From IMG/VR virus record IMGVR_UViG_3300034198_020069, positions 1 to 61,499 of that record: a DNA stretch of 61,499 bases, one strand, 5' to 3'. The stretch's first letter is position 1; the number at the start of each line of letters is the position of its first letter. Positions 17,854 to 26,153 of this stretch are shown here, piece by piece. This stretch comes from a virus. A program made the translations under genes and the position numbers. Below the pieces are notes generated by a model. The model was not told where the DNA came from and did not search any database. It saw nothing but the letters and a program-made list of their open reading frames with translations.

Positions 17854-18224
17854 GATAAATTTTTTAATTTATATAAAGTAGAGAATATTAATTCTTCAAC
17901 AGTATCAATTTGATTTTGAATATAAGAATCAAGAGTGTCTTTTCTTAAAGAGGAAATACTTTTAGCTAATAATTCAAAATAATTAATAAATTCTAAGTTA
18001 GAATCATATTCTAAATATTCATAATTATTATATCCTTTAAGTATACCATATTTACCCTGATATGTTTCTACTAAACCATCTATAATACCTACTATAGATT
18101 CATAATAAGTACCTAATGCTGTATGAGTAGCAAAACTTCCAGGTCCCGAAGTTTGCCAATGAAATATATGAACTTGATTACGAGAATGAAGTAAAAGTGA
18201 AATTAATTTTTTAAAATTTTCCAT
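17850..18224 (-). CDS. Dps/ferritin-like helical bundle (DUF5856-like)
   Basis: 124 residues, all helical. The N-terminal FKKLISLLLHSRNQVHIFHW segment, then ALGTYYESIVGIIDGLVETYQGKYG, recalls the helix A/B arrangement of Dps-like proteins and the phage DUF5856 family. The His and acidic residues could form a metal site, but a complete ferroxidase set is not evident. It is coupled to the next gene by ATGA. A DNA-protecting role in the head is only a guess. Confidence 0.6.
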   Translation of the reverse strand: MENFKKLISLLLHSRNQVHIFHWQTSGPGSFATHTALGTYYESIVGIIDGLVETYQGKYGILKGYNNYEYLEYDSNLEFINYFELLAKSISSLRKDTLDSYIQNQIDTVEELIFSTLYKLKNLS

Positions 18225-18237
18225 ATAATATTTTTAA

Positions 18238-18468
18238 TTAATCTAGGTATGACGATAAGAAATCATAAATTTCTTCTAAATCATTTTTGGCACTAGCTAA
18301 ATGAGCAGAAACCCAACCATTACCATCTGAAATAGTTTCATCTATAATATCTTTATCTAAAAGATTTAATCTCCACAAAATACCATCTATTTTTTTTAAA
18401 TTTTGGAAAAACATTTCATTTTGTCTTTCCTCTTTTAATAGATTTTTAATTAATGTTCTAGTATCCAT
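18238..18468 (-). CDS. small head-region protein (76 aa)
   Basis: It begins MDTRTLIKNLLKEERQNEMF, an amphipathic helix ending in L-K-E. It then has GNGWVSAHLASAKNDLEEIYDFL at the C-terminus. Positively charged N-terminal and acidic C-terminal halves are clear. No family is recognised. The N-terminus matches the recurrent LIxxLLKEE pattern of neighbours. Confidence 0.55.
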   Translation of the reverse strand: MDTRTLIKNLLKEERQNEMFFQNLKKIDGILWRLNLLDKDIIDETISDGNGWVSAHLASAKNDLEEIYDFLSSYLD

Positions 18469-18489
18469 GTTTTTTTATTTATTTTTATT

Positions 18490-18861
18490 TTATTTATTTT
18501 TACCCCAAGTTTTCCCTTTACCAGGTTTTTTACATTGTGATGGTGTGGGGCGACAAGATGGATATTTTACGCGTTTTTCACCGGCTTTTCTACCACAAGC
18601 TTTACACTTACCATCACGACATGTATTACAATCTACCCAACCACCTTCTTTACCTGAGGGACCTTGTCGATTAAACCATTTATGAAGTGATTCATCTTCT
18701 TTAATATCTTTCCAAATATCTCCTTTACGACATCGTACAACTGCTCCTGATTTATAAGCTGAAGGTTTATCAAATTTACGATCAGCAATACGTAAACATC
18801 TATCACGTTTAGTTTTCTCTTCTAAGAGAATCTCTTTTAAGATGTTTATTAATTTTACCAT
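18490..18861 (-). CDS. Cys-rich zinc-binding protein (DUF5872-like)
   Basis: 123 residues. The N-terminal helix is MVKLINILKEILLEEKTKRD. The C-terminal half has GGWVDCNTCRDGKCKACGR and then YPSCRPTPSQCKKPGKGK. The CxxC and CxxC spacing fits a zinc site, and the string matches my memory of the DUF5872 family of phage and giant-virus proteins. The basic C-terminus could contact DNA. Function is unknown. Confidence 0.7.
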   Translation of the reverse strand: MVKLINILKEILLEEKTKRDRCLRIADRKFDKPSAYKSGAVVRCRKGDIWKDIKEDESLHKWFNRQGPSGKEGGWVDCNTCRDGKCKACGRKAGEKRVKYPSCRPTPSQCKKPGKGKTWGKNK

Positions 18862-18872
18862 AATAATAAATA

Positions 18873-19466
18873 TTACCAGTAACCTGAAAAATTAGAACCA
18901 CCTCCTAATGATTTCCAATATTTACCAATATTACAACTCCAGAATCCAGGAGTAGTACGATCTTTTTTACGATCACATTGTTGTCTTTTTGCAAACGCCC
19001 TACGAGCCTTAGGATCTCTAATTTTAACAGCTAGATTTTGACCACCTCCTGCAGCACCAAAACTAACCTTTTTAACTCGTTTGGTTTTAGGATCACGAAC
19101 ATAAACATAAAATTTCTTAGAACCTCCACGTTTGGGTTTATTCAATTGAACTTCTTTTCCTTTATATTCAGCCTCATGTAAAAATGATAAGGATTCATCT
19201 ATCATGGGAAAATCTAAAGGTACTAAATTACCTAAATACAACCCATACTCTCCTAAATTAGTATTTAATATAATATCTAAATCTTCATTATTATCAATTT
19301 CTAATAAATTTCGAGAATATAAAGTTCTTGCTTCTTTCCATAATTTAAAATAATTATCTGAACCAGGGCGATATATATTTTCAATTAAAGGTTTATTATT
19401 AGTTATATGATAATTTAATCCTTCAGAAATTATATTACGTTTTTGTACATTTTCGTTAAGTATCAT
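18873..19466 (-). CDS. conserved phage protein with basic C-terminal domain
   Basis: 197 residues. The N-terminal half is variable, with IISEG and LLEIDN sites. The C-terminal domain (about 110-197) is dense and conserved-looking: KKFYVYVRDPKTKRVKKVSF, then RRAFAKRQQCDRKKD and TPGFWSCNIGKYWKSLGGG, ending GYW. This domain recurs in T4-like phages from marine and Bacteroidota hosts, where its role is not known. High Lys/Arg content suggests DNA or capsid interior binding. Confidence 0.6.
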   Translation of the reverse strand: MILNENVQKRNIISEGLNYHITNNKPLIENIYRPGSDNYFKLWKEARTLYSRNLLEIDNNEDLDIILNTNLGEYGLYLGNLVPLDFPMIDESLSFLHEAEYKGKEVQLNKPKRGGSKKFYVYVRDPKTKRVKKVSFGAAGGGQNLAVKIRDPKARRAFAKRQQCDRKKDRTTPGFWSCNIGKYWKSLGGGSNFSGYW

Positions 19467-19469
19467 ATA

Positions 19470-20648
19470 TTAATGTTTAGTTATTCTTAAAAATAAAGGT
19501 AAAATATTTCCTTGAGTATTTCTTAAACCAATTTTATATTTAATATTTCCTTCAATAGGAGAATTTACATAAATATCTAATTCAGTATTTTTTGTATTAA
19601 TACCTGGATATTTTATTTCGGTTTTAGTAATATCACCAGCTAATTTATAAGCATCCTCTTTAGTTAAAAGAGGAATTATTTTTAGTTTTTCTTTACTCAC
19701 TTCTTTAACATAAAAATAACCATATCCTATAGAAGATGCTAATATATTTTTAAATATATCTTGGTTAATTTTAATAGATTCCCATGAACTTGGAGAACCT
19801 TCTTTATTTATATAATTATTTAACCCATCAGCTACTTTATTCCAGTCTATATTAAATTCTTTTATAAGAGGTTCTATAGGTATAGAAGAATCATATATAA
19901 CTTTATCATCCTTATATTTAATAAAAGGAATTACCCCTCCACTGTAAATCCCTCCCCCACTTTTATTTTTTAAAGATATAAAATAATCTTTATTATCATA
20001 AGTTATAATAATATCTGCTATAGTATTACCTACATTTTTAGGCCCTTCTAAAGAAATTGATCTTTTAGTGTCTTTATTTCCAGCAAATTTTATATCATTT
20101 GATGATAATTTAGTATTATCAATATTTAAAACTTTATATAATTCTTGAAGATCATTTGGTAATTCATTATTAGGAACTCCTGCTAGATTTTTAGCTTTAG
20201 ATACAAAATCTTTTTCATACTTTTCTCCTAAATTAGCACCTCCACTAACTATAATAGCAACCTTTCCAAATTCTTCAGTATCAAACTCATACATATTAAA
20301 TTTACTTGAAGGATTAGGCCCTGTTTTAGGGGAATGAGTTATTATATTTTTAGCTCCCAATTTATTTTTAAAAATATTAAGTATATCTTCTTCAGATATT
20401 TTATTTAAATTGCCTAATCTTTGAGGATCAGTTTGAGTTTTAAATCCTTTATCAGTATTATTAACTAAAAACTGTATAGCCTTAGATGTATTGGTTTTAA
20501 TGGATTCATTTATTAATGAAAATTTTTCTCCTAGAACTTCAGAAATTAATTGTTCTAAAAGAAGAATATCCTGACTATTTTTTATGTCAGGATATCCTTT
20601 ATTAAATTTATACGCTATATTATTTAAAAACTTTGTTATATAATCCAT
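19470..20648 (-). CDS. PD-(D/E)XK-like nuclease-fold protein
   Basis: 392 residues. The N-terminal about 45 residues are helical with a LINESI site. The central segment GNTIADIIITYDNKDYFISLK (about 205-226) fits the D-x(n)-x-L-K core of restriction-endonuclease-like nucleases, and an upstream Glu (YEKDFVSKAK) could complete the site. It lies inside the head-linked gene cluster, unlike the replication nuclease at 25.4 kb. If active it might be packaged and injected. Fold call by eye only. Confidence 0.5.
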   Translation of the reverse strand: MDYITKFLNNIAYKFNKGYPDIKNSQDILLLEQLISEVLGEKFSLINESIKTNTSKAIQFLVNNTDKGFKTQTDPQRLGNLNKISEEDILNIFKNKLGAKNIITHSPKTGPNPSSKFNMYEFDTEEFGKVAIIVSGGANLGEKYEKDFVSKAKNLAGVPNNELPNDLQELYKVLNIDNTKLSSNDIKFAGNKDTKRSISLEGPKNVGNTIADIIITYDNKDYFISLKNKSGGGIYSGGVIPFIKYKDDKVIYDSSIPIEPLIKEFNIDWNKVADGLNNYINKEGSPSSWESIKINQDIFKNILASSIGYGYFYVKEVSKEKLKIIPLLTKEDAYKLAGDITKTEIKYPGINTKNTELDIYVNSPIEGNIKYKIGLRNTQGNILPLFLRITKH

Positions 20649-20651
20649 AAT

Positions 20652-21098
20652 TTATGATTCAGTTGGTTCTTCTTTTGGAGGTGCTTCATCAGATAAATCC
20701 TCGGTTGATTCAGTATTTTCATCTTCGACTTTAACTCCATATCTTAAAATTCTAGATATAGCTTGGCAAGCTGATTCTTCCTCATTTAAATTTAATAAAT
20801 AATATTTTTTTCCTTCGACTTGGGCTATCCAAGACCTAGTACTATAAATTAAATAAAATTGAGAACCATTTTTCAAATTTATTCTGAATGTAGTAGGTCT
20901 AGGAGAAACCCAATCTATAGTAGATAAAAAATAATCAAAATCAGAAGTTAAAAGATCAATAATAACTTTTTTCAACTCAGGAAATTTAGTCAACTCATCA
21001 TATTCAATATGTGGTTGAGCTGGAGTAGTATCTGTAGGTTTTTTATAGATATTCCTAATAATACTTTTAATTTTTTCTCTAAGTTGATTCTTATCCAT
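20652..21098 (-). CDS. conserved-type hypothetical (148 aa)
   Basis: It starts MDKNQLREKIKSIIRNIYKK, a basic amphipathic helix. The core KKVIIDLLTSDFDYFLSTID followed by WVSPRPTTFRINLKNGSQFYL and AQVEGKKYYLL is compact and looks conserved. The last 25 residues are an acidic Pro/Glu/Ser tail. It overlaps the upstream gene by one base. Family not recognised. Confidence 0.55.
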   Translation of the reverse strand: MDKNQLREKIKSIIRNIYKKPTDTTPAQPHIEYDELTKFPELKKVIIDLLTSDFDYFLSTIDWVSPRPTTFRINLKNGSQFYLIYSTRSWIAQVEGKKYYLLNLNEEESACQAISRILRYGVKVEDENTESTEDLSDEAPPKEEPTES

Positions 21099-21577
21099 TA
21101 ATAAATGTCAGTTGCTTTATGTTTATCAAATAGTTCTTTAGCTTCTTTACTATAACCTAAATCATTCAATTGTTTTATAAGTTCATGAATTTCATCCATT
21201 TGAGCTGAACCTCTATTATAAACACTATCACTATCTGACATCATATAATACCAGTCATGTTTTTTTAATGAATCTTCTAATTCATTCATTAGATCTTGAA
21301 CTTGTTTAAGTTCTTGTTCTTTATTATAACGTTCAGAACCAGCTTCATTTTCTTTCATTGAAAGTTTTTTAGTTAGAGCTTTTCTAACCATCTCTTTTAA
21401 GTTATGTTTCATATTTAAATTTTTATTTTCTGCTACTTTTTTTGCTATATTAGTGGCTCTACCATACATAACAGATTCAGCATCTTTACCGTATCTTTTA
21501 ACTAAAGATCTTTTCTGATCTTTCATAGCTTTAATTATCTCTTCTCGTTTTTCTAATTCAGATTTAGATAATTTCAT
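21098..21577 (-). CDS. helical head-region protein (159 aa)
   Basis: The N-terminal KREEIIKAMKDQKRSLVKRYG and ESVMYGRATNIAKKVAENK form a motif I associate with small T4-like virion or head proteins. An internal peptide MKHNLKEMVRKALTKKL resembles the targeting-like N-termini of neighbours. The C-terminal half (WYYMMSDSDSVYNRGSAQMD) is acidic. Function is unknown. Confidence 0.5.
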   Translation of the reverse strand: MKLSKSELEKREEIIKAMKDQKRSLVKRYGKDAESVMYGRATNIAKKVAENKNLNMKHNLKEMVRKALTKKLSMKENEAGSERYNKEQELKQVQDLMNELEDSLKKHDWYYMMSDSDSVYNRGSAQMDEIHELIKQLNDLGYSKEAKELFDKHKATDIY

Positions 21578-21580
21578 AAT

Positions 21581-22153
21581 TTAATTAAATTGAGACTCTA
21601 TAGTATAATTTACTCCCATTTCATCTAAAGCCTTTGTTAAATCTGATTCTAAACTATCTAAAAAATTTTCTTCTGGGAGGAAGAAATATTCCTCTACTTT
21701 ATTTTCAATAGCATAAAAATCAGATTCTTCAAAAAATTTCTTTAGAATATTATAATCATCAGATGTTGATGTAGTTACTATTAAACCTTGACCTTCCATT
21801 TCCTCATTTCTTCTCTCATTAAGAGATAATGATTCTTGGGTTACAACATGCTGTCTAGTAAAATAAGTAATAGTATTATCAATTTGTTTATTTAACTTAT
21901 CATCTCCAAATGCTAAAGCTTTTTTCTTTAAATCTTCTAAGAGATCCATAAATCCTTCAGTATCATTTGAAGAAGTATCTTCAACTTCTACTTCATCTTC
22001 AGTTTCTTTTTTTTCATTTAAAACTGAAATAATATTATTTCTAATAATTTCTCTTAATTTAGAAACTTCTTTAGATTCATTTAACTTAGATGTCTTATAT
22101 GTACATTCAGTTAAAGGATTTTTACGTAAATATTCGGTTAAGTTAAAGTCCAT
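21581..22153 (-). CDS. acidic head-region protein with shared N-terminus (190 aa)
   Basis: It begins MDFNLTEYLRKNPLTE, nearly the same opening as the 191-aa gene at 7972 (MDNFNLTAYLANN). Both continue to an LKES/LNES site. A second helix KLREIIRNNIISVLNEKKE follows, then a strongly acidic stretch and a C-terminal globular segment. It has a late-type promoter element upstream. The shared leader suggests a common destination, probably the prohead. Confidence 0.55.
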   Translation of the reverse strand: MDFNLTEYLRKNPLTECTYKTSKLNESKEVSKLREIIRNNIISVLNEKKETEDEVEVEDTSSNDTEGFMDLLEDLKKKALAFGDDKLNKQIDNTITYFTRQHVVTQESLSLNERRNEEMEGQGLIVTTSTSDDYNILKKFFEESDFYAIENKVEEYFFLPEENFLDSLESDLTKALDEMGVNYTIESQFN

Positions 22154-22161
22154 AATTTTGT

Positions 22162-22170
22162 TTATAAATA
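22162..22170 (-). promoter_or_regulatory. late promoter-like element
   Basis: The minus strand reads TATATTTATAAACAAA, 9 bp before the start of the 190-aa gene, with the same TTTATAA core as other late units. Confidence 0.45.
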
Positions 22171-22197
22171 TATATAAAGTTAAAGAAAATCAAAAAA

Positions 22198-22401
22198 TTA
22201 AGGTTTTTTATTGGTTTTTTTTGATATTTTTTCTTCAATAATATCTATTTTTTCTTCAATAATATCTATTTTTTCTTCAAGTTCTTCCTCTATATTAGAA
22301 AATGATTGAGGTATAGTTTTAGGAGGAGTATCTTTTATATAAGAAATATTTTTTACTCCATAAATTGTTTTTCTAGTTTCGCCTGGATTGAATTTAATCA
22401 T
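22198..22401 (-). CDS. small coiled-coil protein (67 aa)
   Basis: The N-terminal 35 residues (MIKFNPGETRKTIYGVKNIS) are followed by a Glu/Ile/Lys coiled coil containing two exact copies of a 7-residue unit (EEKIDII). The unit derives from a 21-bp tandem DNA repeat at 22225-22266. It is two bases from the zinc-ribbon gene, so probably coupled. Function is unknown. Confidence 0.55.
   Translation of the reverse strand: MIKFNPGETRKTIYGVKNISYIKDTPPKTIPQSFSNIEEELEEKIDIIEEKIDIIEEKISKKTNKKP
22225..22280. repeat. 21-bp tandem repeat (2.7 copies)
   Basis: Two perfect copies and a 14-bp partial copy of a 21-bp unit encode one heptad of the coiled coil per copy. Copy changes would lengthen the coil by whole heptads. 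Confidence 0.85.
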
Positions 22402-22403
22402 AA

Positions 22404-22970
22404 TTATTTTTTTAATGATTTTAAATAATTAATTGTTTCTGTTTTAGATTCTAAAAGTTTATTTTTAATTGAACCTACCCAATTTTCTTTATCTCCAGCT
22501 TCTGAGAAGAATGAAGATTCTGAGTTAATTTCTTCATTTATCCATATTTCAAAATCTTCAATTATAAAATCAATATCAGAATTAATAATAAATTTTTCAT
22601 ATTCATCCCATAAACCCTGGGATCTAATATTATATTCAAAATCTATTTGACAATTATAACATCTTTTATACATTCTAAACCACTTTTTATCTAAATGGGG
22701 TTTCATCAATTTATTACATTCAGGACAGAATAGAGGTAAATTAATTAATTGTTTAGCTTTATCTAATTTAGTAATATTTTGTTTAATACCATTTTTGATA
22801 ACCCAGGTTTTTCCATTTTCTTCCCATGATTCACCTTCGTTATGAACTACATTAACTTTAGAATATCCTACTATAGTTTTACTCTTATCATTACCTTTAC
22901 CTTGAATTAAATTTCTTAATCGTTGAACATCCTCTTGTTTAAAGGATTTTTTTAGCATAGTTTCTTTCAT
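22404..22970 (-). CDS. zinc-ribbon phage protein (188 aa)
   Basis: The N-terminal FKQEDVQRLRNLIQGKGNDK is followed by WEENGKTWVIKNGIKQNITK. A zinc ribbon LFCPECNKLM (about 95-104) and CYNCQIDFEY (about 120-129) gives CxxC...CxxC. The C-terminus is an acidic helical tail. This family is common in T4-like phages but unassigned. The start is preferred at MKETMLKK; an MLKK start four codons on is possible. It is ATGA-coupled to the nucleotidase. Confidence 0.65.
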   Translation of the reverse strand: MKETMLKKSFKQEDVQRLRNLIQGKGNDKSKTIVGYSKVNVVHNEGESWEENGKTWVIKNGIKQNITKLDKAKQLINLPLFCPECNKLMKPHLDKKWFRMYKRCYNCQIDFEYNIRSQGLWDEYEKFIINSDIDFIIEDFEIWINEEINSESSFFSEAGDKENWVGSIKNKLLESKTETINYLKSLKK

Positions 22971-23443
22971 AATCCTAATATTTTTAATTTTTCTATAGTA
23001 GAAATAGCTGAAGTATGAAGAATACCAATTCCTCCTCTATTAACCCATTGTTCAATATTAGATAATTTATCATCTATTAAGATATTATTAGGCCCTGATA
23101 ATTCTTGTTTCTCGTTAGCAGGTTTTAAAATTAATTTAATATTAGGAAGGTTATTTTTAATCCAAAGTTTCTTACCTATATGTGAGGAGTTATGTTGAGA
23201 AGGAGCTGATAGGATTATAGGTTTATATTTCTTAATATATTTCCAGTATTCTTTCCCATCTTTCATCCAAGACATTTCAGACCAAAATTCTACTCCAGCC
23301 TTATTAATGAGATTCCAAAATTGATTGATTCCTAAATTATATTCATATCGTTTAGGAGTTATCCCTCTCGAATATTCCATGAATCTAGAATCAAAATCAG
23401 TTATAACTCCGTCCATATCAGAGTATAGCACAATCTCATTCAT
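22967..23443 (-). CDS. HAD-family 5'(3')-deoxyribonucleotidase-like
   Basis: 158 residues from the ATG at 23443. The catalytic loop YSDMDGVITDFD has both Asp residues of the HAD motif. Later IILSAPSQ (motif II-like) and NILIDDKLSNIEQW (motif IV) complete the active site. It would dephosphorylate nucleotides, recycling host pools. A longer start at 23473 lies in a tandem repeat and adds an unrelated MRIRDNVAID, so I prefer the shorter form. It is the first gene after an early promoter. Confidence 0.8.
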   Translation of the reverse strand: MNEIVLYSDMDGVITDFDSRFMEYSRGITPKRYEYNLGINQFWNLINKAGVEFWSEMSWMKDGKEYWKYIKKYKPIILSAPSQHNSSHIGKKLWIKNNLPNIKLILKPANEKQELSGPNNILIDDKLSNIEQWVNRGGIGILHTSAISTIEKLKILGL

Positions 23444-23467
23444 ATCTATCGCTACATTATCTCGTAT

Positions 23468-23506
23468 TCTCATCTCGTTATCTCATCTCGTTATCTCATC
23501 TCGTTC
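23468..23506 (-). repeat. three 13-bp direct repeats in a leader, with minimal ORFs
   Basis: Three tandem copies of a 13-bp unit (last base differs in one) lie between the early promoter and the nucleotidase. Each copy supplies an ATG. The first two read ATG AGA TAA, a two-codon ORF, and the third opens into the nucleotidase frame. The arrangement could tune translation of the gene. Confidence 0.7.
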
Positions 23507-23531
23507 AATTATTACTACTAAACCCGTAGTA

Positions 23532-23564
23532 TAAAAATAATAGATTCTCTCTGGGAGGCCAAAC
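23532..23564 (-). promoter_or_regulatory. early promoter (TTTG-N20-TAnnTTTA)
   Basis: The minus strand has GTTTGGCC, exactly 20 bp from TTTG to TATTTTTA, and serves the nucleotidase and downstream genes. It fits the Bacteroidota -33/-7 pattern. Confidence 0.75.
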
Positions 23565-23565
23565 T

Positions 23566-24597
23566 TTAGATTAATCCTTCTAAAAGAAGATCTACCCATG
23601 TATTATTTTCAGTTAAACTTTCATGTAAATATTTCTTTTTAGGATTAGTTTTAACATTATCTTCCCAATTTCTAAATAACATATTTCCTTTCTCATAAGC
23701 TTCTCTTTCAATCTCAGGTAAATCCCCAGATTCATTAGTATTAGAAGTATTTATATTATTTAATTTACCTTTTAAATTTTGTTCATGATGTATCATTTCA
23801 TGCGCGAAAGAACGCGCAATATCCTTGGGATGACGTTGGTTAGTATATAGGACGATAACTTTGTCATAAGGGTCATAATAGGCGGTTTTACCAAGTATTT
23901 TACCCGAATTTTTAATATCGTTATTTATAAACTTAACTTTAGGTAAAGGTGTAATATCAAGATGATTACTCATATATTGAGTTAATTCTTTGATAAGATC
24001 TTTTAAAGTAGGCTTGGCCTCCATTAAATTTTCATTTATCTTAGGTTTAAGAAGATTATAAATTTCTTCTTGTTCATTAGAAGGTACTTCAGTAGGTAAA
24101 TATTTAAAAAACTCTTCTTTACTTTTAGTTAAAGCTAATCTAGCGTTAGTACCACTAATACCTAAATTTGAAGTAGTTATAGTTTTTACTTTTAAATTAG
24201 GATATTTTGAAATACTTTTAGTTCGGGAAATTAGATCTTGGATATCATCTTCTTTTCCTTCTCTAACTCCTGAAATATAATAAATTAAATCATCTGGGTT
24301 ATCCTTTGATAATCTTAAAACATCACCTATAGGAGAAGATGAAGGTCTAATTTCTAACTTAGAACCTAATACTTCATTATAATATTCCCATATTTTCATA
24401 GATTGTTCTTGAGAAATATTATCTCTAACTCCACTTCCTACTAATATAATAAATTTATCAATTTCTGGATATTGATTAAGAGTTTTTTTAACTACTTCAA
24501 AATGTCCTTTAGTAGGAGGCTTAAACCCTCCAGGATATATAGCTATAACTTTTTTATTATCTAATACTTCATTTAAGTATTCTAAAATCGGCTTCAT
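23566..24597 (-). CDS. nucleotidyltransferase fused to HExxH metalloprotease domain
   Basis: 343 residues. Residues 15-165 are an NMNAT/PPAT-type cytidylyltransferase fold: GGFKPPTKGHFEVV (T29-K-G-H32) and ISGTNAR (about 147-153), the two nucleotide-binding motifs. Residues about 215-320 are a zincin: FAHEMIHHEQ (H266-E-x-x-H270) with a downstream Glu-rich helix. The first 13 residues, MKPILEYLNEVLD, look like the shared head-targeting peptide, and the linker contains INEN. It overlaps the kinase gene by ATGA. Substrates of either domain are unknown. Confidence 0.75.
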   Translation of the reverse strand: MKPILEYLNEVLDNKKVIAIYPGGFKPPTKGHFEVVKKTLNQYPEIDKFIILVGSGVRDNISQEQSMKIWEYYNEVLGSKLEIRPSSSPIGDVLRLSKDNPDDLIYYISGVREGKEDDIQDLISRTKSISKYPNLKVKTITTSNLGISGTNARLALTKSKEEFFKYLPTEVPSNEQEEIYNLLKPKINENLMEAKPTLKDLIKELTQYMSNHLDITPLPKVKFINNDIKNSGKILGKTAYYDPYDKVIVLYTNQRHPKDIARSFAHEMIHHEQNLKGKLNNINTSNTNESGDLPEIEREAYEKGNMLFRNWEDNVKTNPKKKYLHESLTENNTWVDLLLEGLI

Positions 24598-25385
24598 TTT
24601 GATAAAAATCTTTTTATTTTATTTCTAGCTTCTTCAGGAGTTAAAGTTTGTTGTAAAATTTCTTCTACATTTTCTTTTTTTAACAAATCTGTAATTTCTT
24701 TTTTAGTATTTTCAAACTTTTTTAATGAATCTTCCTTTTCTTTTTCAGTTTTAGGTTTTACATCAGTTGGTTGATAAGGAGTTATATAAGTATTTATAAT
24801 ATCTTCAATAGACTTATTATCAACTATTTTTTTATCTAAAGTAGTAGAAACAAATTTATCACTAAATAAATTTAAATAAGGTATAAAATTCTTAGTTACA
24901 TTAAGCCAGGTTTGTAATACAATAGAAGGCATTAAACTTCTATCAGACCCTTTAGAACGTTCAAATCGTTTTTCATTTTTCTCTAAAGCATTCTCTAATG
25001 AAGAATAAACATAAACCATTAAAACATCATATCCGGCATTTTCTAATTCATTTTTAATTCTTTCAGTTTTTTTATATGAAGCTGCAGTTCCATCTAAAAC
25101 TATATTATTTTTATTTTCAATTTGATTTTGAAACTCTTTATCATATTCTTTAGTAGCATCCGCCATAGCTTTACCAGCTTTACTTCTACCTTCAGAATCA
25201 GCTTTTTTTAAATCTAATGATACATTTAATGATTTTAAATTTTTAATAAAATAATCATCAATATTTAAAATTTTAAGATTAAAATCATTAAAAATATTTC
25301 CTACTATAGTAGATTTGCCTGCTCCAGGCGCTCCACTTAATATTATAGCTTTAGGCTTTTTTAAGAGTTCAGTTAATAAAATCAT
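24594..25385 (-). CDS. P-loop kinase (zeta-toxin/AAA_33-like)
   Basis: 263 residues. Walker A GAPGAGKST lies at 18-26, just after a short hydrophobic leader (MILLTELLKK). NIDDYF and later FERSKGSDRS fit the substrate-binding and lid regions of zeta-toxin-type small-molecule kinases. The C-terminal about 60 residues are a charged coiled coil. It is ATGA-coupled to the nucleotidyltransferase-protease. The substrate is unknown. Confidence 0.75.
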   Translation of the reverse strand: MILLTELLKKPKAIILSGAPGAGKSTIVGNIFNDFNLKILNIDDYFIKNLKSLNVSLDLKKADSEGRSKAGKAMADATKEYDKEFQNQIENKNNIVLDGTAASYKKTERIKNELENAGYDVLMVYVYSSLENALEKNEKRFERSKGSDRSLMPSIVLQTWLNVTKNFIPYLNLFSDKFVSTTLDKKIVDNKSIEDIINTYITPYQPTDVKPKTEKEKEDSLKKFENTKKEITDLLKKENVEEILQQTLTPEEARNKIKRFLSK

Positions 25386-25397
25386 TAATTATACATA

Positions 25398-26153
25398 TTA
25401 CTTTTTTTCAACTACTGTTTGAAAACTATTAAATATAGGTTCAATATTTGGGTTTTCTATATCAAAAATAGTTTTAACTGCTTTAAAAATCTCAATATTT
25501 TCTGAAATACTTCTAGGGGATTCATAAATTTCCCAACCTTTTCCTTGCATTTTTTCTTTATTAAGTCTCCTTTTAGAAGATTTTAACCATAATATTCCTG
25601 TTCTATCTACTTTTTTACCAAAACATTCTTCAAAACATTTAGCATAAATAGCAGTTTGCAAATCATAAGTATTATGTAAGTGATTTGATGTTTTAAAATC
25701 AATTATCCATAATTTATTATTTATTTCACAAACTAAATCACAAGTGCCTGCTATTTTTAATTCATCTGAAAATAATAAAACTTCACTTTCAATCAAAACA
25801 GGATTGTAAATTTCCCAAAATTCAACAAATTTTAAAAACATTTGCCATACTTCAATATCATATTGGGGTTGGTTATTTTTATTTAAAAATGATAATGTTT
25901 TTCCTTCTAAATATTGTTCAATTAAATTATGAACTGCTGTTCCTTCTTCAGAGGATTTTTTTACAATATAATCTGAAGCAAACCCTACTTGCTTTAACCA
26001 ATTTTCAAAATGAGAGCCTTTAGGGTATGCTTGTAATACATAAGTTATTGAGGGATAATATTTACCATTTCTTTTATAAAATCTAGAGTCTGGGAGTGTA
26101 ATTTGCATTGAATCCTCAGATATATCTAGAATTCTTTTATAATTTTGTTTCAT
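25398..26153 (-). CDS. RecB-like PD-(D/E)XK exonuclease
   Basis: 251 residues. The motif order is that of Cas4/RecB-like nucleases: GTAVHNLIEQYL (H75), then IESEVLLF, IAGTCDLVCE (D139), IIDFKTS (D152, K154) and TYDLQTAIYAKC. There is no obvious four-Cys cluster. It is coupled to the primase gene by ATGA, consistent with a role in phage DNA replication, recombination or host DNA degradation. Confidence 0.85.
   Translation of the reverse strand: MKQNYKRILDISEDSMQITLPDSRFYKRNGKYYPSITYVLQAYPKGSHFENWLKQVGFASDYIVKKSSEEGTAVHNLIEQYLEGKTLSFLNKNNQPQYDIEVWQMFLKFVEFWEIYNPVLIESEVLLFSDELKIAGTCDLVCEINNKLWIIDFKTSNHLHNTYDLQTAIYAKCFEECFGKKVDRTGILWLKSSKRRLNKEKMQGKGWEIYESPRSISENIEIFKAVKTIFDIENPNIEPIFNSFQTVVEKK

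Noticed and set aside
18467-18685. Plus-strand 72-codon Pro/Leu-rich frame.
   Set aside because: Antisense shadow of the Cys-rich zinc protein gene.
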